Positions 1 to 8,817 of a stretch of 64,000 nt of DNA are shown here, one piece after another (positions within the stretch are counted from its first letter, which is position 1; every line of letters begins with the position of its first letter). Position numbers and translations under genes: made by a program. Origin of the DNA: Gilliamella sp. wkB7 (GTDB lineage: Bacteria > Pseudomonadota > Gammaproteobacteria > Enterobacterales > Orbaceae); NCBI RefSeq assembly GCF_001693435.1, contig NZ_CM004509.1, positions 1-64,000 on the forward strand, given 5' to 3'. Below the pieces are notes generated by a model. That model worked only from the letters and a program-made list of their open reading frames with translations, searched no databases and had not been told where the DNA came from.

Positions 1-106
<106 letters not shown>

Positions 107-1402
107 CTATTTTTTAGCGTTTAATGCAGCTAGACGAAGCGTTACGGCTTGTTTATGGGCAGTAAGTTGTTCTGCTTGTGCCATTAATTCAACCGCATTA
201 CCAATGGCTTGTAAGCCCTCTGGTGATAATTTTTGGACGGTCATACGTTTTTGAAAATCTGCCAATCCAAGACTTGAATAAGTCGCGGTATAACCATAAG
301 TTGGTAAAACGTGATTAGTTCCTGAAGCATAGTCACCTGCCGATTCGGGTGACCAGTCCCCTAAAAATATTGAACCGGCACTTGTGATTTGTTCTACAAG
401 ATCATCGGCATTTTGTGTTTGAATAATTAAATGTTCAGGACCATAACGATTACTGATAGTAATGCATTGAGCTAAGTCTTTAGTCACAATCAGACGACTT
501 TCTTGTAAAGCTTTTTCGGCAATACCTTGTCGAGATAATTGGGTTAACTGTTTATCAACTTCAATTGAAACCGCTTTCGCAATATCCTCATCTGGAGTAA
601 CTAAAACTACTTGTGAATCGGGACCATGTTCCGCTTGTGATAATAAATCGGCAGCAATAAACGCTGGATTAGCTGAACTGTCGGCGATAACTAACACTTC
701 AGAAGGACCTGCTGGCATATCAATAGCAGCGCCGTCAAGACGTTGGCTAACTTGGCGTTTAGCTTCAGTAACAAAAGCATTACCCGGACCAAAAATTTTA
801 TCGACCTTAGGTACCGATTCACTACCAAAAGCCATTGCAGCAATGGCTTGTGCGCCGCCTAGTTGGTATATTTCGGTCACACCGCACAGTTCAGCTGCAT
901 ACAAGATTTCATCAGCAATAGGTGGAGGAGAGCATAAAATGACTTTACGACAACCCGCAATTTTTGCTGGGGTTGCAAGCATTAAAACCGTTGATAATAA
1001 AGGTGCAGAACCACCTGGAATATAGAGACCTACTGAATCAATCGGACGAGTGACAAGCTGACATTTCACACCCGGCATTGTTTCAACCGTAATCGCTGAT
1101 TTAACTTGGGCTTGGTGAAATTTTTCAATATTACTGACGGCTAATTGCATTGCCTGTTTTAATTCAGGTTTAACCCTTGCCGTTGCTGCTTTGATGGCAT
1201 CTTGCGTTAATTTTATTTGTTGGATTTGTACTTTATCAAACTTATTACTTAATGCGATTAAAGCTTGATCACCATTTTGTTTCACCTGACTTAAAATATC
1301 TGCTACCGCTTGGCTAATTGAATCTGAAGCAGTAATAGCAGGGCGAGTTAAAAGTGCTGCACGCTGTGCATCTGAACATTGTTGCCAATAAGAGAGTTTC
1401 AT
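107..1402 (-). CDS. hisD: Histidinol dehydrogenase
   Basis: This 431-residue protein has the normal length for HisD, the zinc- and NAD-dependent enzyme that oxidises histidinol in two steps to histidine in the cytosol. Family blocks seen include the [16 protein letters not shown] region (about 127-142), the [14 protein letters not shown] signature (about 206), the [11 protein letters not shown] block (about 232) with the nearby EHGPDSQ segment carrying zinc and catalytic residues, and GPEHL near 325. The start lies 4 bases downstream of the hisG stop, so translation is probably coupled. Expression should follow the hisL attenuator upstream of hisG. Confidence 0.97.
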   Translation of the reverse strand: MKLSYWQQCSDAQRAALLTRPAITASDSISQAVADILSQVKQNGDQALIALSNKFDKVQIQQIKLTQDAIKAATARVKPELKQAMQLAVSNIEKFHQAQVKSAITVETMPGVKCQLVTRPIDSVGLYIPGGSAPLLSTVLMLATPAKIAGCRKVILCSPPPIADEILYAAELCGVTEIYQLGGAQAIAAMAFGSESVPKVDKIFGPGNAFVTEAKRQVSQRLDGAAIDMPAGPSEVLVIADSSANPAFIAADLLSQAEHGPDSQVVLVTPDEDIAKAVSIEVDKQLTQLSRQGIAEKALQESRLIVTKDLAQCITISNRYGPEHLIIQTQNADDLVEQITSAGSIFLGDWSPESAGDYASGTNHVLPTYGYTATYSSLGLADFQKRMTVQKLSPEGLQAIGNAVELMAQAEQLTAHKQAVTLRLAALNAKK

Positions 1403-1406
1403 AGTA

Positions 1407-2306
1407 TTACTCCATCATTTTTTCAATTGGTAAGACAAGAATTGAACTAGCGCCTAAAGCCTTAAGTTTTTCCATGGTTTCCCAAAATAGCGATTCGGAA
1501 CTTACCATATGTAACGCCACACGATTTTGTTCACCAGTAAGTGGTAAAATCGTTGGATTTTCAGCACCAGGTAATAAAGCTACGACCTGATCTAACACTG
1601 CAGTTGGTGCATGTAACATAATATATTTGGATTCACGAGCTTGGATAACACCTTGAATTCGCGTCATCAACTTATCAATCAACGCTTGTTTGTCAGCTGA
1701 CATTTCGCCTTGGCGTTGAATTAAACAAGCTTTAGATTTGTAAATAACTTCGATCTCTTTAAGTCCATTCGCTTCAAGTGTTGCACCACTTGAAACTAGG
1801 TCACAAATAACATCAGCAAGACCTGCACGCGGTGCTACTTCTACTGAACCATTAAGCAAACAGGTTTTAAAAGTTACATTATACTGAGAAAGATAACGAC
1901 GGAGGAGGTGAGGATAGGTGGTAGCAATACGTAAATCATTTAAACACTCAGGGCCGGTATATTCAAAATCACGAGGCGCTGCAATGGATAATCGACAACC
2001 GCCAAAATCCAAACGGCGTAATGTTTTATATTGAGGATTGAAACCTTCAGCTTGTCGGTCTAATACTTCTTCTTCTAAAACATTTTCACCAACAATTCCC
2101 AAATCGACAACGCCATCAATGACTAATCCTGGTATATCGTCATCACGGACGCGTAAAATATCAATTGGCATATTTTCAGCAAAGGCAATTAAACGTTGTT
2201 CTTGAAGATTAATTTTAATACCACATTGTGCAAGTAGCTTTTTTGACTCATCACTTAAGCGACCTGATTTCTGCATTGCTATACGTAAACGCGAATTATC
2301 CAACAT
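1407..2306 (-). CDS. hisG: ATP phosphoribosyltransferase (long form)
   Basis: HisG condenses ATP with PRPP, the first committed and feedback-inhibited step of histidine synthesis. The sequence follows the enterobacterial long form end to end: [13 protein letters not shown] at the N-terminus, [19 protein letters not shown], the PRPP-binding stretch ATLEANGL near residue 175, and the C-terminal regulatory domain ending in [14 protein letters not shown] place the start at the ATG at 2304-2306, giving 299 residues. It has a good GGAGAA ribosome site at 2311-2316. A TTG twelve bases further upstream would overlap that site and does not fit the family alignment. It is the first structural gene after the hisL leader. 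Confidence 0.97.
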   Translation of the reverse strand: MLDNSRLRIAMQKSGRLSDESKKLLAQCGIKINLQEQRLIAFAENMPIDILRVRDDDIPGLVIDGVVDLGIVGENVLEEEVLDRQAEGFNPQYKTLRRLDFGGCRLSIAAPRDFEYTGPECLNDLRIATTYPHLLRRYLSQYNVTFKTCLLNGSVEVAPRAGLADVICDLVSSGATLEANGLKEIEVIYKSKACLIQRQGEMSADKQALIDKLMTRIQGVIQARESKYIMLHAPTAVLDQVVALLPGAENPTILPLTGEQNRVALHMVSSESLFWETMEKLKALGASSILVLPIEKMME

Positions 2307-2350
2307 ATTATTCTCCAAATTATCCTAAAAAATTTTTTAACCACAAACAA

Positions 2351-2384
2351 AAAACCCTCGGAAGTTTGATCTTCCGAGGGTTTT
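2351..2384 (-). terminator. his operon attenuator terminator
   Basis: There is a perfect 14-bp inverted repeat (2351-2364 with 2371-2384) around a 6-base loop. It is GC-rich in the middle (CCCTCGGAAG) and, read on the minus strand, is followed by a T-rich run. It lies between the hisL leader peptide and hisG. Upstream of it, the pair GGAAGAC/GTCTTCC (about 2408-2427) and the segment around 2435-2446 offer alternative pairings. That is the arrangement expected for transcription attenuation of the his operon. Confidence 0.93.
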
Positions 2385-2449
2385 CTATTTGCTTTCGCGA
2401 TATCACCGGAAGACCAATTGTCTTCCAGCACCAATCGCCCGAAGACTAA

Positions 2450-2503
2450 TCAGGTATGATGGTGATGATGATGTTTAGTAACAAAAACGCAAAAACAATT
2501 CAT
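2450..2503 (-). CDS. hisL: his operon leader peptide (six consecutive His codons)
   Basis: The minus strand encodes a 17-residue peptide, MNCFCVFVTKHHHHHHT, ending in TGA. Six histidine codons in a row just ahead of an alternative-stem region and a strong intrinsic terminator are the hallmark of the his attenuation leader. Ribosome stalling when charged tRNA-His is scarce would favour the anti-terminator and let transcription reach hisG. The repeated ATG/GTG trinucleotides on the plus strand here are these His codons, not a microsatellite. Confidence 0.92.
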   Translation of the reverse strand: MNCFCVFVTKHHHHHHT

Positions 2504-2679
2504 AAAGTAAAAACCAATAATTTAATTAATTATCAAAATTAGTATATAAAATATAACAGAAATGAATAACTATCAACTCATTTTTTATGATTTATAAAGA
2601 AATATTGTAAATATCAGACTTTTTGCTTTTCAAAAGTTACGTATATTAATTGGTAATGAGTCAAGTTAAACTAACTTAA

Positions 2680-3072
2680 TTATAAAATTTGTTTTAATCG
2701 ATGACTGACTTTATAACGACCAAAATCGGTAATTTTAGTTAAAAAGAGATTCAATGCGTCGCTGTCGAAATGGCTGATAATCATATAACATCCGTCGCCT
2801 GTAATCTTATAAAATTCTATTACTTCATTAAAAGACTTTACTAAGTTTTCAAAAGAAGTAAATTGATTAGTGTTCATAAAAATAGTAATAAATTGTAAGT
2901 GTTGTTTTTGTTCTTTAATGGTGAATTTTTCTATAATATGATTATTTAGCAAATCTTGAACGCGTTGACCAACGGCTTGGCTAGATAAGAAAACCTTATC
3001 GTCAATTTCGCGCCAAGATTGACGGCTATTATTTCTTAATTCACTTAATATTGCTCGATCTTTTTTATCCAT
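2680..3072 (-). CDS. Lrp/AsnC-family transcriptional regulator
   Basis: This 130-residue protein has an N-terminal winged helix-turn-helix (KKDRAILSELRNNSRQSWREI, then the recognition helix around SSQAVGQRVQDL, about 25-40). A C-terminal ligand-binding domain follows, with GDGCYMIISHFDSDALNLFL near residue 92. Size and layout fit the feast/famine Lrp/AsnC family, whose members bind amino acids as octamers. It is transcribed divergently from the isochorismatase-family gene at 3179 with about 105 bases between them, so that gene is a likely target. The effector is unknown. Confidence 0.88.
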   Translation of the reverse strand: MDKKDRAILSELRNNSRQSWREIDDKVFLSSQAVGQRVQDLLNNHIIEKFTIKEQKQHLQFITIFMNTNQFTSFENLVKSFNEVIEFYKITGDGCYMIISHFDSDALNLFLTKITDFGRYKVSHRLKQIL

Positions 3073-3178
3073 TGTTTCAATTTGAAAGCGAACTGATATT
3101 TATCATTTCAATTCGCTATGTTCTTTAAAAGTTGATTATTAGAAAATAATAACACGAAACCTTATAAAGGAGAGCAAG

Positions 3179-3727
3179 ATGACTCAAGCATTAATGATTA
3201 TTGATGTGCAAAATGATTATTTTCCTGACGGAAAATATCCGTTAAATAATACTGAACAAACATTACAATATACTTTAAAACTGCAGAATTATTTTCGGCA
3301 AAAACAACTGCCTATTATTTATATACAACATATTAACCCAGATCCTAATGCTGTTTTTTTTGTGAATAATAGTTTCGGTAGTCAATTACATGCAAAATTA
3401 CTTCCTATTAAATCTAATGAAATGATCATTCAAAAAGCCTATCCAAATAGCTTTTACCAAACACAATTGCAAGAGAAGTTAGACCGATTAGGAATAACAC
3501 AGTTAGTGATTTGTGGCATGATGAGCCACATGTGCGTAGATTCAACTACTCGCTGTGCATTTGAGCTTAATTATCAACCGATTTTAATTCATGATGCTTG
3601 TACTACTCGTGATCTTGACTTCAATGGCAACATCATTCCCTCAAAAGATGTTCACAATAGTTTTATGTCTGCATTAATGCGATTTTCTAAAATAATGAGC
3701 TGTGAAGCATTTATTCAAGCAACATAA
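3179..3727 (+). CDS. Isochorismatase-family cysteine hydrolase
   Basis: This 182-residue cytosolic hydrolase has the isochorismatase fold. The catalytic triad is visible as Asp9 in ALMIIDVQNDYF, the Lys in IIQKAYPNSFY (about 88), and the Cys in GMMSHMCVDSTTR (about 120). The family includes nicotinamidases, N-carbamoylsarcosine amidases and many uncharacterised amidases. This one lacks the metal-binding insert typical of nicotinamidase, so I do not assign a substrate. A strong AAAGGAGAG ribosome site precedes the ATG. It faces away from the Lrp-type regulator at 2680. Confidence 0.9.
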   Translation: MTQALMIIDVQNDYFPDGKYPLNNTEQTLQYTLKLQNYFRQKQLPIIYIQHINPDPNAVFFVNNSFGSQLHAKLLPIKSNEMIIQKAYPNSFYQTQLQEKLDRLGITQLVICGMMSHMCVDSTTRCAFELNYQPILIHDACTTRDLDFNGNIIPSKDVHNSFMSALMRFSKIMSCEAFIQAT

Positions 3728-3784
3728 CATAATAACAGTAAAAGAGGTTTTTATATTTATAATTAGCATTTCATTGATAGGTAT

Positions 3785-3810
3785 TTAGATGGTTAAAAAA
3801 AGCCATCTAA
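3785..3810. terminator. Inverted repeat downstream of the isochorismatase gene
   Basis: An 8-bp perfect stem, TTAGATGG/CCATCTAA, flanks an A-rich loop about 60 bases after the gene ending at 3727. There is no clean T-run after it on the plus strand, so it may be a weak or Rho-assisted terminator or just a stem-loop. Confidence 0.4.
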
Positions 3811-3898
3811 TTGTTGAAAGTTTATAGAATAATTTACCGTTAAATAAATTATAATCATGCTATTTTAATTCGATTAGTATAGCAAATAGGAACAATAC

Positions 3899-4843
3899 TT
3901 GAACTCAGCATTATGTTATAGACAGTTTGGTATCCCTGAAGATGTATTGAAGCTTGAACTTTCAAATAAAAACTTATTAAAAGAAGATTACATTAGAGTA
4001 CGGATGTTATATACACCCATTAATGCCTCAGACCTTATTCCAATTACAGGTGCTTATCAGCATCGCATTATTCTGCCACAAATTGCTGGTTATGAGGGAG
4101 TAGGTGAAGTGATTGAGGCACCTTTAATTTATCGTCATCTGATTGGAAAACGTGTATTACCTTTAAGAGGAGAAGGAACTTGGCAACATTTCGTTGATTC
4201 ACCCGCAAAATATGCTATTCAAGTTCCAGATTCAATTGATGATACTATTGCTGCTCGAGCTTATATTAATCCTGTCGCAGCTTGGTTAATGCTTAAACAT
4301 TATTCTCCACAAGGAAAGCATATTTTAGTTACTGCTGGAGGAGCTGATTGTGCAAAATTGTTATGCAAATGGGCAGTAAATTTGAAAGCATTATTTGTAA
4401 CTGTCATTTGTCGCTCAGATAATCATGTTCAATTTTATAATAAATATGGTGTTAAAAATATAAATCAAAACGATACTGAAGCTTTAAAATATTTTGCTGC
4501 ACATGCTGATATTGTTTTTGATGCGGTTGGTGGCGAGCTTGCTGAAACAATTTTGAATCATATGTCTGATTCAAGTGAATTTGTCTCGTATGGTTTGCTT
4601 TCTGGTACTTTTTTTCAACCTAAAAAGCGATTACCTAAAGTTCATTGGTTTCATATCCGGCAATATATAAACAATATGGATCAAATAGAATGGTTTAATA
4701 TGTTTAATGAAATCTGGACAGAGTTAAACCAAATAGATTTAAATGAACCCTATTTATTTAAATTCAATGATTGGTTAAGTGCTATTAAAGCTTACCAGCA
4801 AGTAAGTATGAATGGTAAACCATTATTAGTAATGGCGGAATGA
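3899..4843 (+). CDS. Zinc-independent MDR oxidoreductase (quinone/enoyl reductase-like)
   Basis: This 314-residue member of the medium-chain dehydrogenase/reductase superfamily has an N-terminal GroES-like domain with NASDLIPITGAY and AGYEGVGEVIEAP (about 37-80). A Rossmann domain follows with ILVTAGGADCAKLLCKWA (about 140) and a later DIVFDAVGGELAE (about 203). The catalytic zinc cysteine and histidine of alcohol dehydrogenases are absent. It groups best with NADPH:quinone reductase or mitochondrial-type 2-enoyl-thioester reductases. The start is TTG, 8 bases after an AGGA ribosome site, because no ATG fits. Its substrate is unknown. It is monocistronic. Confidence 0.82.
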   Translation: MNSALCYRQFGIPEDVLKLELSNKNLLKEDYIRVRMLYTPINASDLIPITGAYQHRIILPQIAGYEGVGEVIEAPLIYRHLIGKRVLPLRGEGTWQHFVDSPAKYAIQVPDSIDDTIAARAYINPVAAWLMLKHYSPQGKHILVTAGGADCAKLLCKWAVNLKALFVTVICRSDNHVQFYNKYGVKNINQNDTEALKYFAAHADIVFDAVGGELAETILNHMSDSSEFVSYGLLSGTFFQPKKRLPKVHWFHIRQYINNMDQIEWFNMFNEIWTELNQIDLNEPYLFKFNDWLSAIKAYQQVSMNGKPLLVMAE

Positions 4844-4933
4844 TTTGAGAATTTAATTGTTTAATTAATGAAATGTAGGCTTATCACCAATAATAAAGAT
4901 ATTTAATGAAATCATATTTAAAATATAGAGGTC

Positions 4934-4970
4934 TAGGAAAGGTAATTATTAACTGTTTTTACCTTTCCTA
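4934..4970. terminator. Bidirectional terminator between convergent genes
   Basis: A 12-bp perfect stem, TAGGAAAGGTAA paired with TTACCTTTCCTA, has a 13-base T-rich loop. It sits between the oxidoreductase (plus strand) and doxX (minus strand), which converge here. Confidence 0.6.
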
Positions 4971-4990
4971 AAAGCTCAGGCATATTATGA

Positions 4991-5401
4991 CTAAATGGTT
5001 TGTGTATATTTTTTACCTGATAAAACACTAAACCGACCAGTACCTAATAAAGCAAGACTAAAAGCCGCTAAAGACATAAATGCTGGATACTCCCAACCTC
5101 CTCCCGGATTAGTAAAAGACCAACCATTAGCCCAATGTACAATGGTAATTATCGCAAGTTGAAAAAATGCAATTAATGCAACAGCGCGGGTTAAAATACC
5201 TAATAATAACAATGCACCACCACCTATTTCAAAAGCGATAACAATATAAGAAAAAAATCCCGGAAATCCAAGAGTATGGAAATACTCAGCCGTACCTTCT
5301 GGAGTGAGAACAAGTAATTTGGTAAAACCATGGGCTAAAAACATCATACCTAAAGCAATTCGTAATACAAATGCTGCTACATCAGTTTGATATTCTTTCA
5401 T
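4991..5401 (-). CDS. DoxX-family membrane protein
   Basis: This 136-residue inner-membrane protein has about four transmembrane helices. It carries the family start FVLRIALGMMFLAHGFTKL (about 11-29), a central IVIAFEIGGGALLLLGILTRA and a C-terminal ALGTGRFSVL-like helix (here LLGTGRFSVL). DoxX/SURF4-type proteins are linked to thiol and oxidative-stress handling in some bacteria, but many are uncharacterised. It stands alone and converges with the oxidoreductase to its left. Confidence 0.88.
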   Translation of the reverse strand: MKEYQTDVAAFVLRIALGMMFLAHGFTKLLVLTPEGTAEYFHTLGFPGFFSYIVIAFEIGGGALLLLGILTRAVALIAFFQLAIITIVHWANGWSFTNPGGGWEYPAFMSLAAFSLALLGTGRFSVLSGKKYTQTI

Positions 5402-5602
5402 TTTGGGGTTCCTATATTAAGTTAGCAAGATAATAATTGAAATCATTGAGATCTATTACAAAAGCTATTACTTATTTACAACATAGGATACTGCACTTAA
5501 GATTGTCTCACAGATAACAATCATTAGTAAAGTTACTTACGAAAATTGAACAATGTTAGTGAGATTATGTTCACGCTATTTAGAAGTTTTATTATTTGTA
5601 GA

Positions 5603-5639
5603 TAAAAATAACGGCGTAACTTAAAAGTTACACCGTTAT
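5603..5639 (-). terminator. Stem-loop terminator behind the decayed gene at 5.7-6.1 kb
   Basis: The arms ATAACGG-C-GTAACTT and AAGTTAC-A-CCGTTAT pair with one mismatch around a 2-base apex. Read on the minus strand, the stem is followed by a TTTTATC tract. It lies about 30 bases after the last recognisable codons of the degraded minus-strand gene. Confidence 0.55.
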
Positions 5640-5667
5640 GTCTTACTTATTGTTGGTGTCAAATAGA

Positions 5668-6122
5668 TTAACTTGCTCTGTTGTTTTTTAACGCAATTTT
5701 ATTGGTTTCCCTTGCATAGTATTTACACTCAAATCCGTAGCAATCTGGATAATTATGTAAAATATATTTATTCTCTTTTGTTATAAATTTAGCTTTTCCA
5801 TTGCTTTATCAATATATTCATCTATACCAAAAATCACGTCTCCATCTGTTTGAACCAATGTAAATAAATTTAATAGTTCGCTATGACGAACATGGCTATT
5901 TTTCTATTAGAAAAAAATAACTTCTTTTTGATTTATATGGTAATTTGCTATTAGTTCAGCAGTTAAATCGACAAAAAAATTCTGTAGATGAGATTGAGTT
6001 GAATTATCAATGACGTTAACAGTAAGTTTTTTGGGATTAAGTAATTTTTTAAAAAAGCCTACTTTTTCTTCCAACTTAATGTTTATTATCATGACTAAGT
6101 AAATCGTGTTTGGTGATGCCAT
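5668..6122 (-). pseudogene. Decayed minus-strand gene, unknown product
   Basis: An open stretch of 71 codons starts at 6122 behind a GGAGC ribosome site. It includes KLTVNVIDNSTQSHLQNFF and NQKEVIFF, then meets two consecutive stops (TAA TAG). The same frame then reads on with coding-like sequence (HVRHSELLNLF, DGDVIFGIDEYIDKAMEK) until another stop. A shift into the next frame continues as KFITKENKYILHNYPDCYGF to a stop at 5668, followed by a terminator. I infer one ancestral protein of roughly 145 residues broken by stops and a frameshift. I do not recognise the family. A 7-T run just before the double stop is a possible mutation or sequencing-error site. Confidence 0.5.
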
Positions 6123-6202
6123 TTAAAGCTCCTTAAAGGATAAAATAGAACTCCATACTTTTACTAAATAACTCATATAATGATATAGTATATAATAGAA
6201 AT

Positions 6203-6220
6203 GAGACTAATGTCTCATGT
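6203..6220. promoter_or_regulatory. Possible TetR operator palindrome
   Basis: The sequence ATGAGACTAATGTCTCAT is a near-perfect inverted repeat (ATGAGAC/GTCTCAT around a short centre). It lies about 55 bases upstream of the TetR-family gene. TetR regulators usually bind such palindromes in their own promoter. Binding is inferred. Confidence 0.5.
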
Positions 6221-6272
6221 ATTTAACTATATCAATTTAAATTATAATAAGCAATAAATTATAAAAAATAAT

Positions 6273-6899
6273 ATGGATAAGCAAAATATCGTATCATCGA
6301 AAAAATATACAGGCGTTAAAAAACGCACATTTGAGCATTTAATACATACAGCAATGAGTATTTTAGATGAAGGTAACGAATTAACCATTACTGAGTTAGC
6401 TGATAAATCTAAAATTTCAAGAGCAACAGCTTACCGCTATTTTCCGACACAAACTGATTTGATATCGGCTGTTGTTGATCATTCGCTGGAACCAATTTTA
6501 CATTGGCAATCAGATGAACAGGATGTAGGAAAAAAAGTGAATGATTTCTTATCATTTGCTTTTACTCAAATGATAAAACATGAGGGGGCAATAAGAGCTG
6601 CTATGCGATTATCCTTGCAACAATGGGTGACTGATCGTTCGGCTTCATCATCTAATTCAGAAAAATTTGTACGTGGGAATCACAAAGAAGTACTCTCTAA
6701 TTTACTACAACCATTACAATCACAGTTAAATGATGAACTAAATAATAAATTAATTTATACTTTGTCGATTATTTTTGGTTCTCAAATTACGGTATTAAAA
6801 GATGTCTGGAATTTAGATGATTCTTATATCGTTTCACTTTCTCAATGGATTATTAAAGCTGTAATTAACCAAGCAAAACAAGATGTATCTGAGCTTTAA
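6273..6899 (+). CDS. TetR/AcrR-family transcriptional regulator
   Basis: This 208-residue protein has an N-terminal TetR helix-turn-helix: LTITELADKSKISRATAYRYFPTQ (about 37-60), with the recognition helix ISRATAYRYF. A divergent all-helical ligand and dimerisation domain follows. No ligand can be deduced. The gene is divergent from the decayed gene ending at 5668, which may once have been its target. The intervening 150 bases carry a short AT-rich palindromic stretch near 6180-6215 (TGAGACTAATGTCTCA) that would suit a TetR operator. Confidence 0.87.
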   Translation: MDKQNIVSSKKYTGVKKRTFEHLIHTAMSILDEGNELTITELADKSKISRATAYRYFPTQTDLISAVVDHSLEPILHWQSDEQDVGKKVNDFLSFAFTQMIKHEGAIRAAMRLSLQQWVTDRSASSSNSEKFVRGNHKEVLSNLLQPLQSQLNDELNNKLIYTLSIIFGSQITVLKDVWNLDDSYIVSLSQWIIKAVINQAKQDVSEL

Positions 6900-7469
6900 T
6901 TATCTTGTCATTTTTAGATTAATCTAATTTTTAGATTGATAAGTCGTGTTTATAGGATTCTTACTTTCTAAAAGAAAAAGATTGATTATGATATTCTAGG
7001 ATTATTTATATTCCTGACCTTTATTTCCGTCATGATGATAGCCAGCTTGATTGATTCAAGTTAAGGACAAATTTTAAGTAGACTAATTATTTAATGTATT
7101 AAATTAAAATGATGATGTGACATAAAATTCTTAACCTAATGATATATCAATTATTAATTTTACATTTTCGTCAACATTATTCACAATTGAAATCTGATAC
7201 TTTAATTAAACGGTTTAACTTTTTGCAATTTTTATATACTTAAACCAAACATGCACTGTTTTACACTGCGGTTACAACATAAAACTCTCATATAACTGTA
7301 TATAATTTAAAGAGATAAAAATTTAGATTACTATTTTGTTTATTTTAACTAATTGAATTTATTATTATAAAAAAGACACTATCAAATCTGACCGTGTCTA
7401 TTCATAAACTGGAATTAAGATTAATTGAACAATTAGATTTTATGCCAAACAATATTATCGATTAAAAAA
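6900..7469. other. 570-base spacer with no recognisable gene
   Basis: This is AT-rich sequence between the TetR gene and the end of sulA. I found no open frame with coding character on either strand. A weak stem-loop (GACAC...GTGTC near 7375-7398) sits about 70 bases past the sulA stop on the minus strand and could be part of its terminator. Confidence 0.5.
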
Positions 7470-7868
7470 TTAATGATATTGAACTGTCTTTTGATTCGGC
7501 TCATCATGAACTAATAATAAACACGTATCACTGTTTAATACTGCTTGTTTAATACGTAGTTTATCGTGCTCATTAAGATCATTAATACAAGCGACGATAT
7601 AACTACAGGTTTTGCTTTTTAACGCTTTTTCAATAGTTGATACTAAATTTTCATTTTTAAGATTACTCAAATGCACAACTTTTTGTTTATCAAGTCCTGC
7701 AATATTTACCCATGAACGCTTTAACATTGGTCGATCAGATAACCAGAGTTGCCATTTTTTAGCTTTATTAAGAGACTTCAGCAAAGGGCGTTGTTGTTGT
7801 AAAACCTGCTGAAAAGGAGATTCAAAATTAATAGCCATAAGTTGTGATGAAGAGTGTTCAATAAGCAT
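7470..7868 (-). CDS. sulA: SOS cell-division inhibitor SulA
   Basis: This 132-residue protein matches the SulA core that binds FtsZ and blocks Z-ring formation during the SOS response. It has the KKWQLWLSDRPMLKRSWVNIAGL block (about 37-59; compare WQLWL...WVQASGL in enterobacterial SulA), then KVVHLSNL and a TYSIVACINDL-like beta-strand region (here CSYIVACINDL). It lacks the longer N-terminal extension of E. coli SulA. The strongest support is upstream: two adjoining LexA sites at 7882-7912 lie directly in its promoter. It is not next to ompA as in E. coli. Confidence 0.87.
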   Translation of the reverse strand: MLIEHSSSQLMAINFESPFQQVLQQQRPLLKSLNKAKKWQLWLSDRPMLKRSWVNIAGLDKQKVVHLSNLKNENLVSTIEKALKSKTCSYIVACINDLNEHDKLRIKQAVLNSDTCLLLVHDEPNQKTVQYH

Positions 7869-7881
7869 AATAACCTCAATA

Positions 7882-7912
7882 CTGTATTAATATACAGTGA
7901 ATATTAATACAG
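7882..7912 (-). promoter_or_regulatory. Tandem LexA (SOS) boxes of sulA
   Basis: The first box, CTGTATTAATATACAG at 7882-7897, is a perfect CTG-N10-CAG LexA site. It shares its last base with a second, weaker site, GTG-N10-CAG at 7897-7912. Both lie 14-44 bases upstream of the sulA start codon. LexA should therefore repress sulA tightly until DNA damage, as with double boxes in colicin promoters. Confidence 0.88.
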
Positions 7913-7974
7913 TATTTTGCGTTTGTAAACTCCTTAAATGATCAATTTTTTTATTATTTTTTCATTTAATAGAA

Positions 7975-8352
7975 TCAAGAACGCAATAACTGATAGGATA
8001 AAATCCCTAGAAAAGTCATTAAAACTGAACCGAAAACATGAATAGTAATGGTAGCTAATCCCCATGCAATACGACCTTCTTGTAAAAAATTTACGATTTC
8101 TGCCGAAAAAGTTGAAAAAGTCGATAATCCACCACAAAACCCAGTGATAATCAATAAACGCCACTCAGCAGATAAGTTTGAATGATTAAAAAAAGCAATT
8201 GCAAAGCCAATAATATAACCAGCAATCAGATTGGATAGTAACGTTCCTAATGGAATCGCAAACGCGATAATATTTAATTTAAGTGACAAAAACCACCGCA
8301 ATAATCCACCAGCAACTGAACCAACCGATATGGCTAAAATAAGTTTAAACAT
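7975..8352 (-). CDS. crcB: Fluoride exporter CrcB/FluC
   Basis: This 125-residue, four-helix inner-membrane fluoride channel carries the family motifs GGLLRWFLS (about 15-23), [16 protein letters not shown] (about 36-51, with the conserved Asn) and [15 protein letters not shown] (about 71-85, the phenylalanine-box and sodium site). These proteins work as dual-topology dimers that let fluoride out of the cell. I looked for a fluoride riboswitch upstream (8353-8460, read on the minus strand) and did not see one. Confidence 0.94.
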   Translation of the reverse strand: MFKLILAISVGSVAGGLLRWFLSLKLNIIAFAIPLGTLLSNLIAGYIIGFAIAFFNHSNLSAEWRLLIITGFCGGLSTFSTFSAEIVNFLQEGRIAWGLATITIHVFGSVLMTFLGILSYQLLRS

Positions 8353-8817
8353 GTTAAATCCTTAAAAATTGGGCGCATTCTTATTAAATTTATTTTTCAT
8401 GGTTAATGGCAAGGATGATAACTATAACCGAGATAATAATAAAATGCATATCTTTCGTTGCAGCATCATTTTTAGGTTTAAAAAAGCGATAGCTTACTTA
8501 TTTTCGATTTTATTGTTAACTTTCAAACATATAAATAAATTAAAGAAATTAGGAATACGTTAAATAAAAAAGTTATAGCATAACTTTTATGCAAAGATAT
8601 TTTGTAAGTGTGGGTATTTTGTTTATTTATTACTTTTTATTACATGATTTATTACGATTAATAAGGTAACTTATACAGTTGATGAAATAATTGACAAGGT
8701 TTGAACCACAATTAAAACCTGACGTTAAAACTAAAATAATATCAAACAATTAAAGTTAATTTAATTATATAACTTAATAAATTGAATAAGAAAACAATAA
8801 CAGGATGAATCATAATT
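8353..8817. other. 465-base spacer with a perfect hairpin
   Basis: No convincing gene. A perfect hairpin AAAAGTTAT-agc-ATAACTTTT lies at about 8568-8587 and may act as a terminator on either strand. A short frame ending near 8561 has no ribosome site and no recognisable protein. Confidence 0.45.

Noticed and set aside
843-1025. Open frame on the plus strand inside hisD
   Set aside because: It is antisense to a fully conserved gene and has no ribosome site.
2452-2475. ATG/GTG trinucleotide run looking like a microsatellite
   Set aside because: On the minus strand it is the six His codons of the hisL leader peptide.
8353-8460. Possible fluoride riboswitch upstream of crcB
   Set aside because: No conserved crcB-motif pseudoknot or GGCGATG-type elements could be found.
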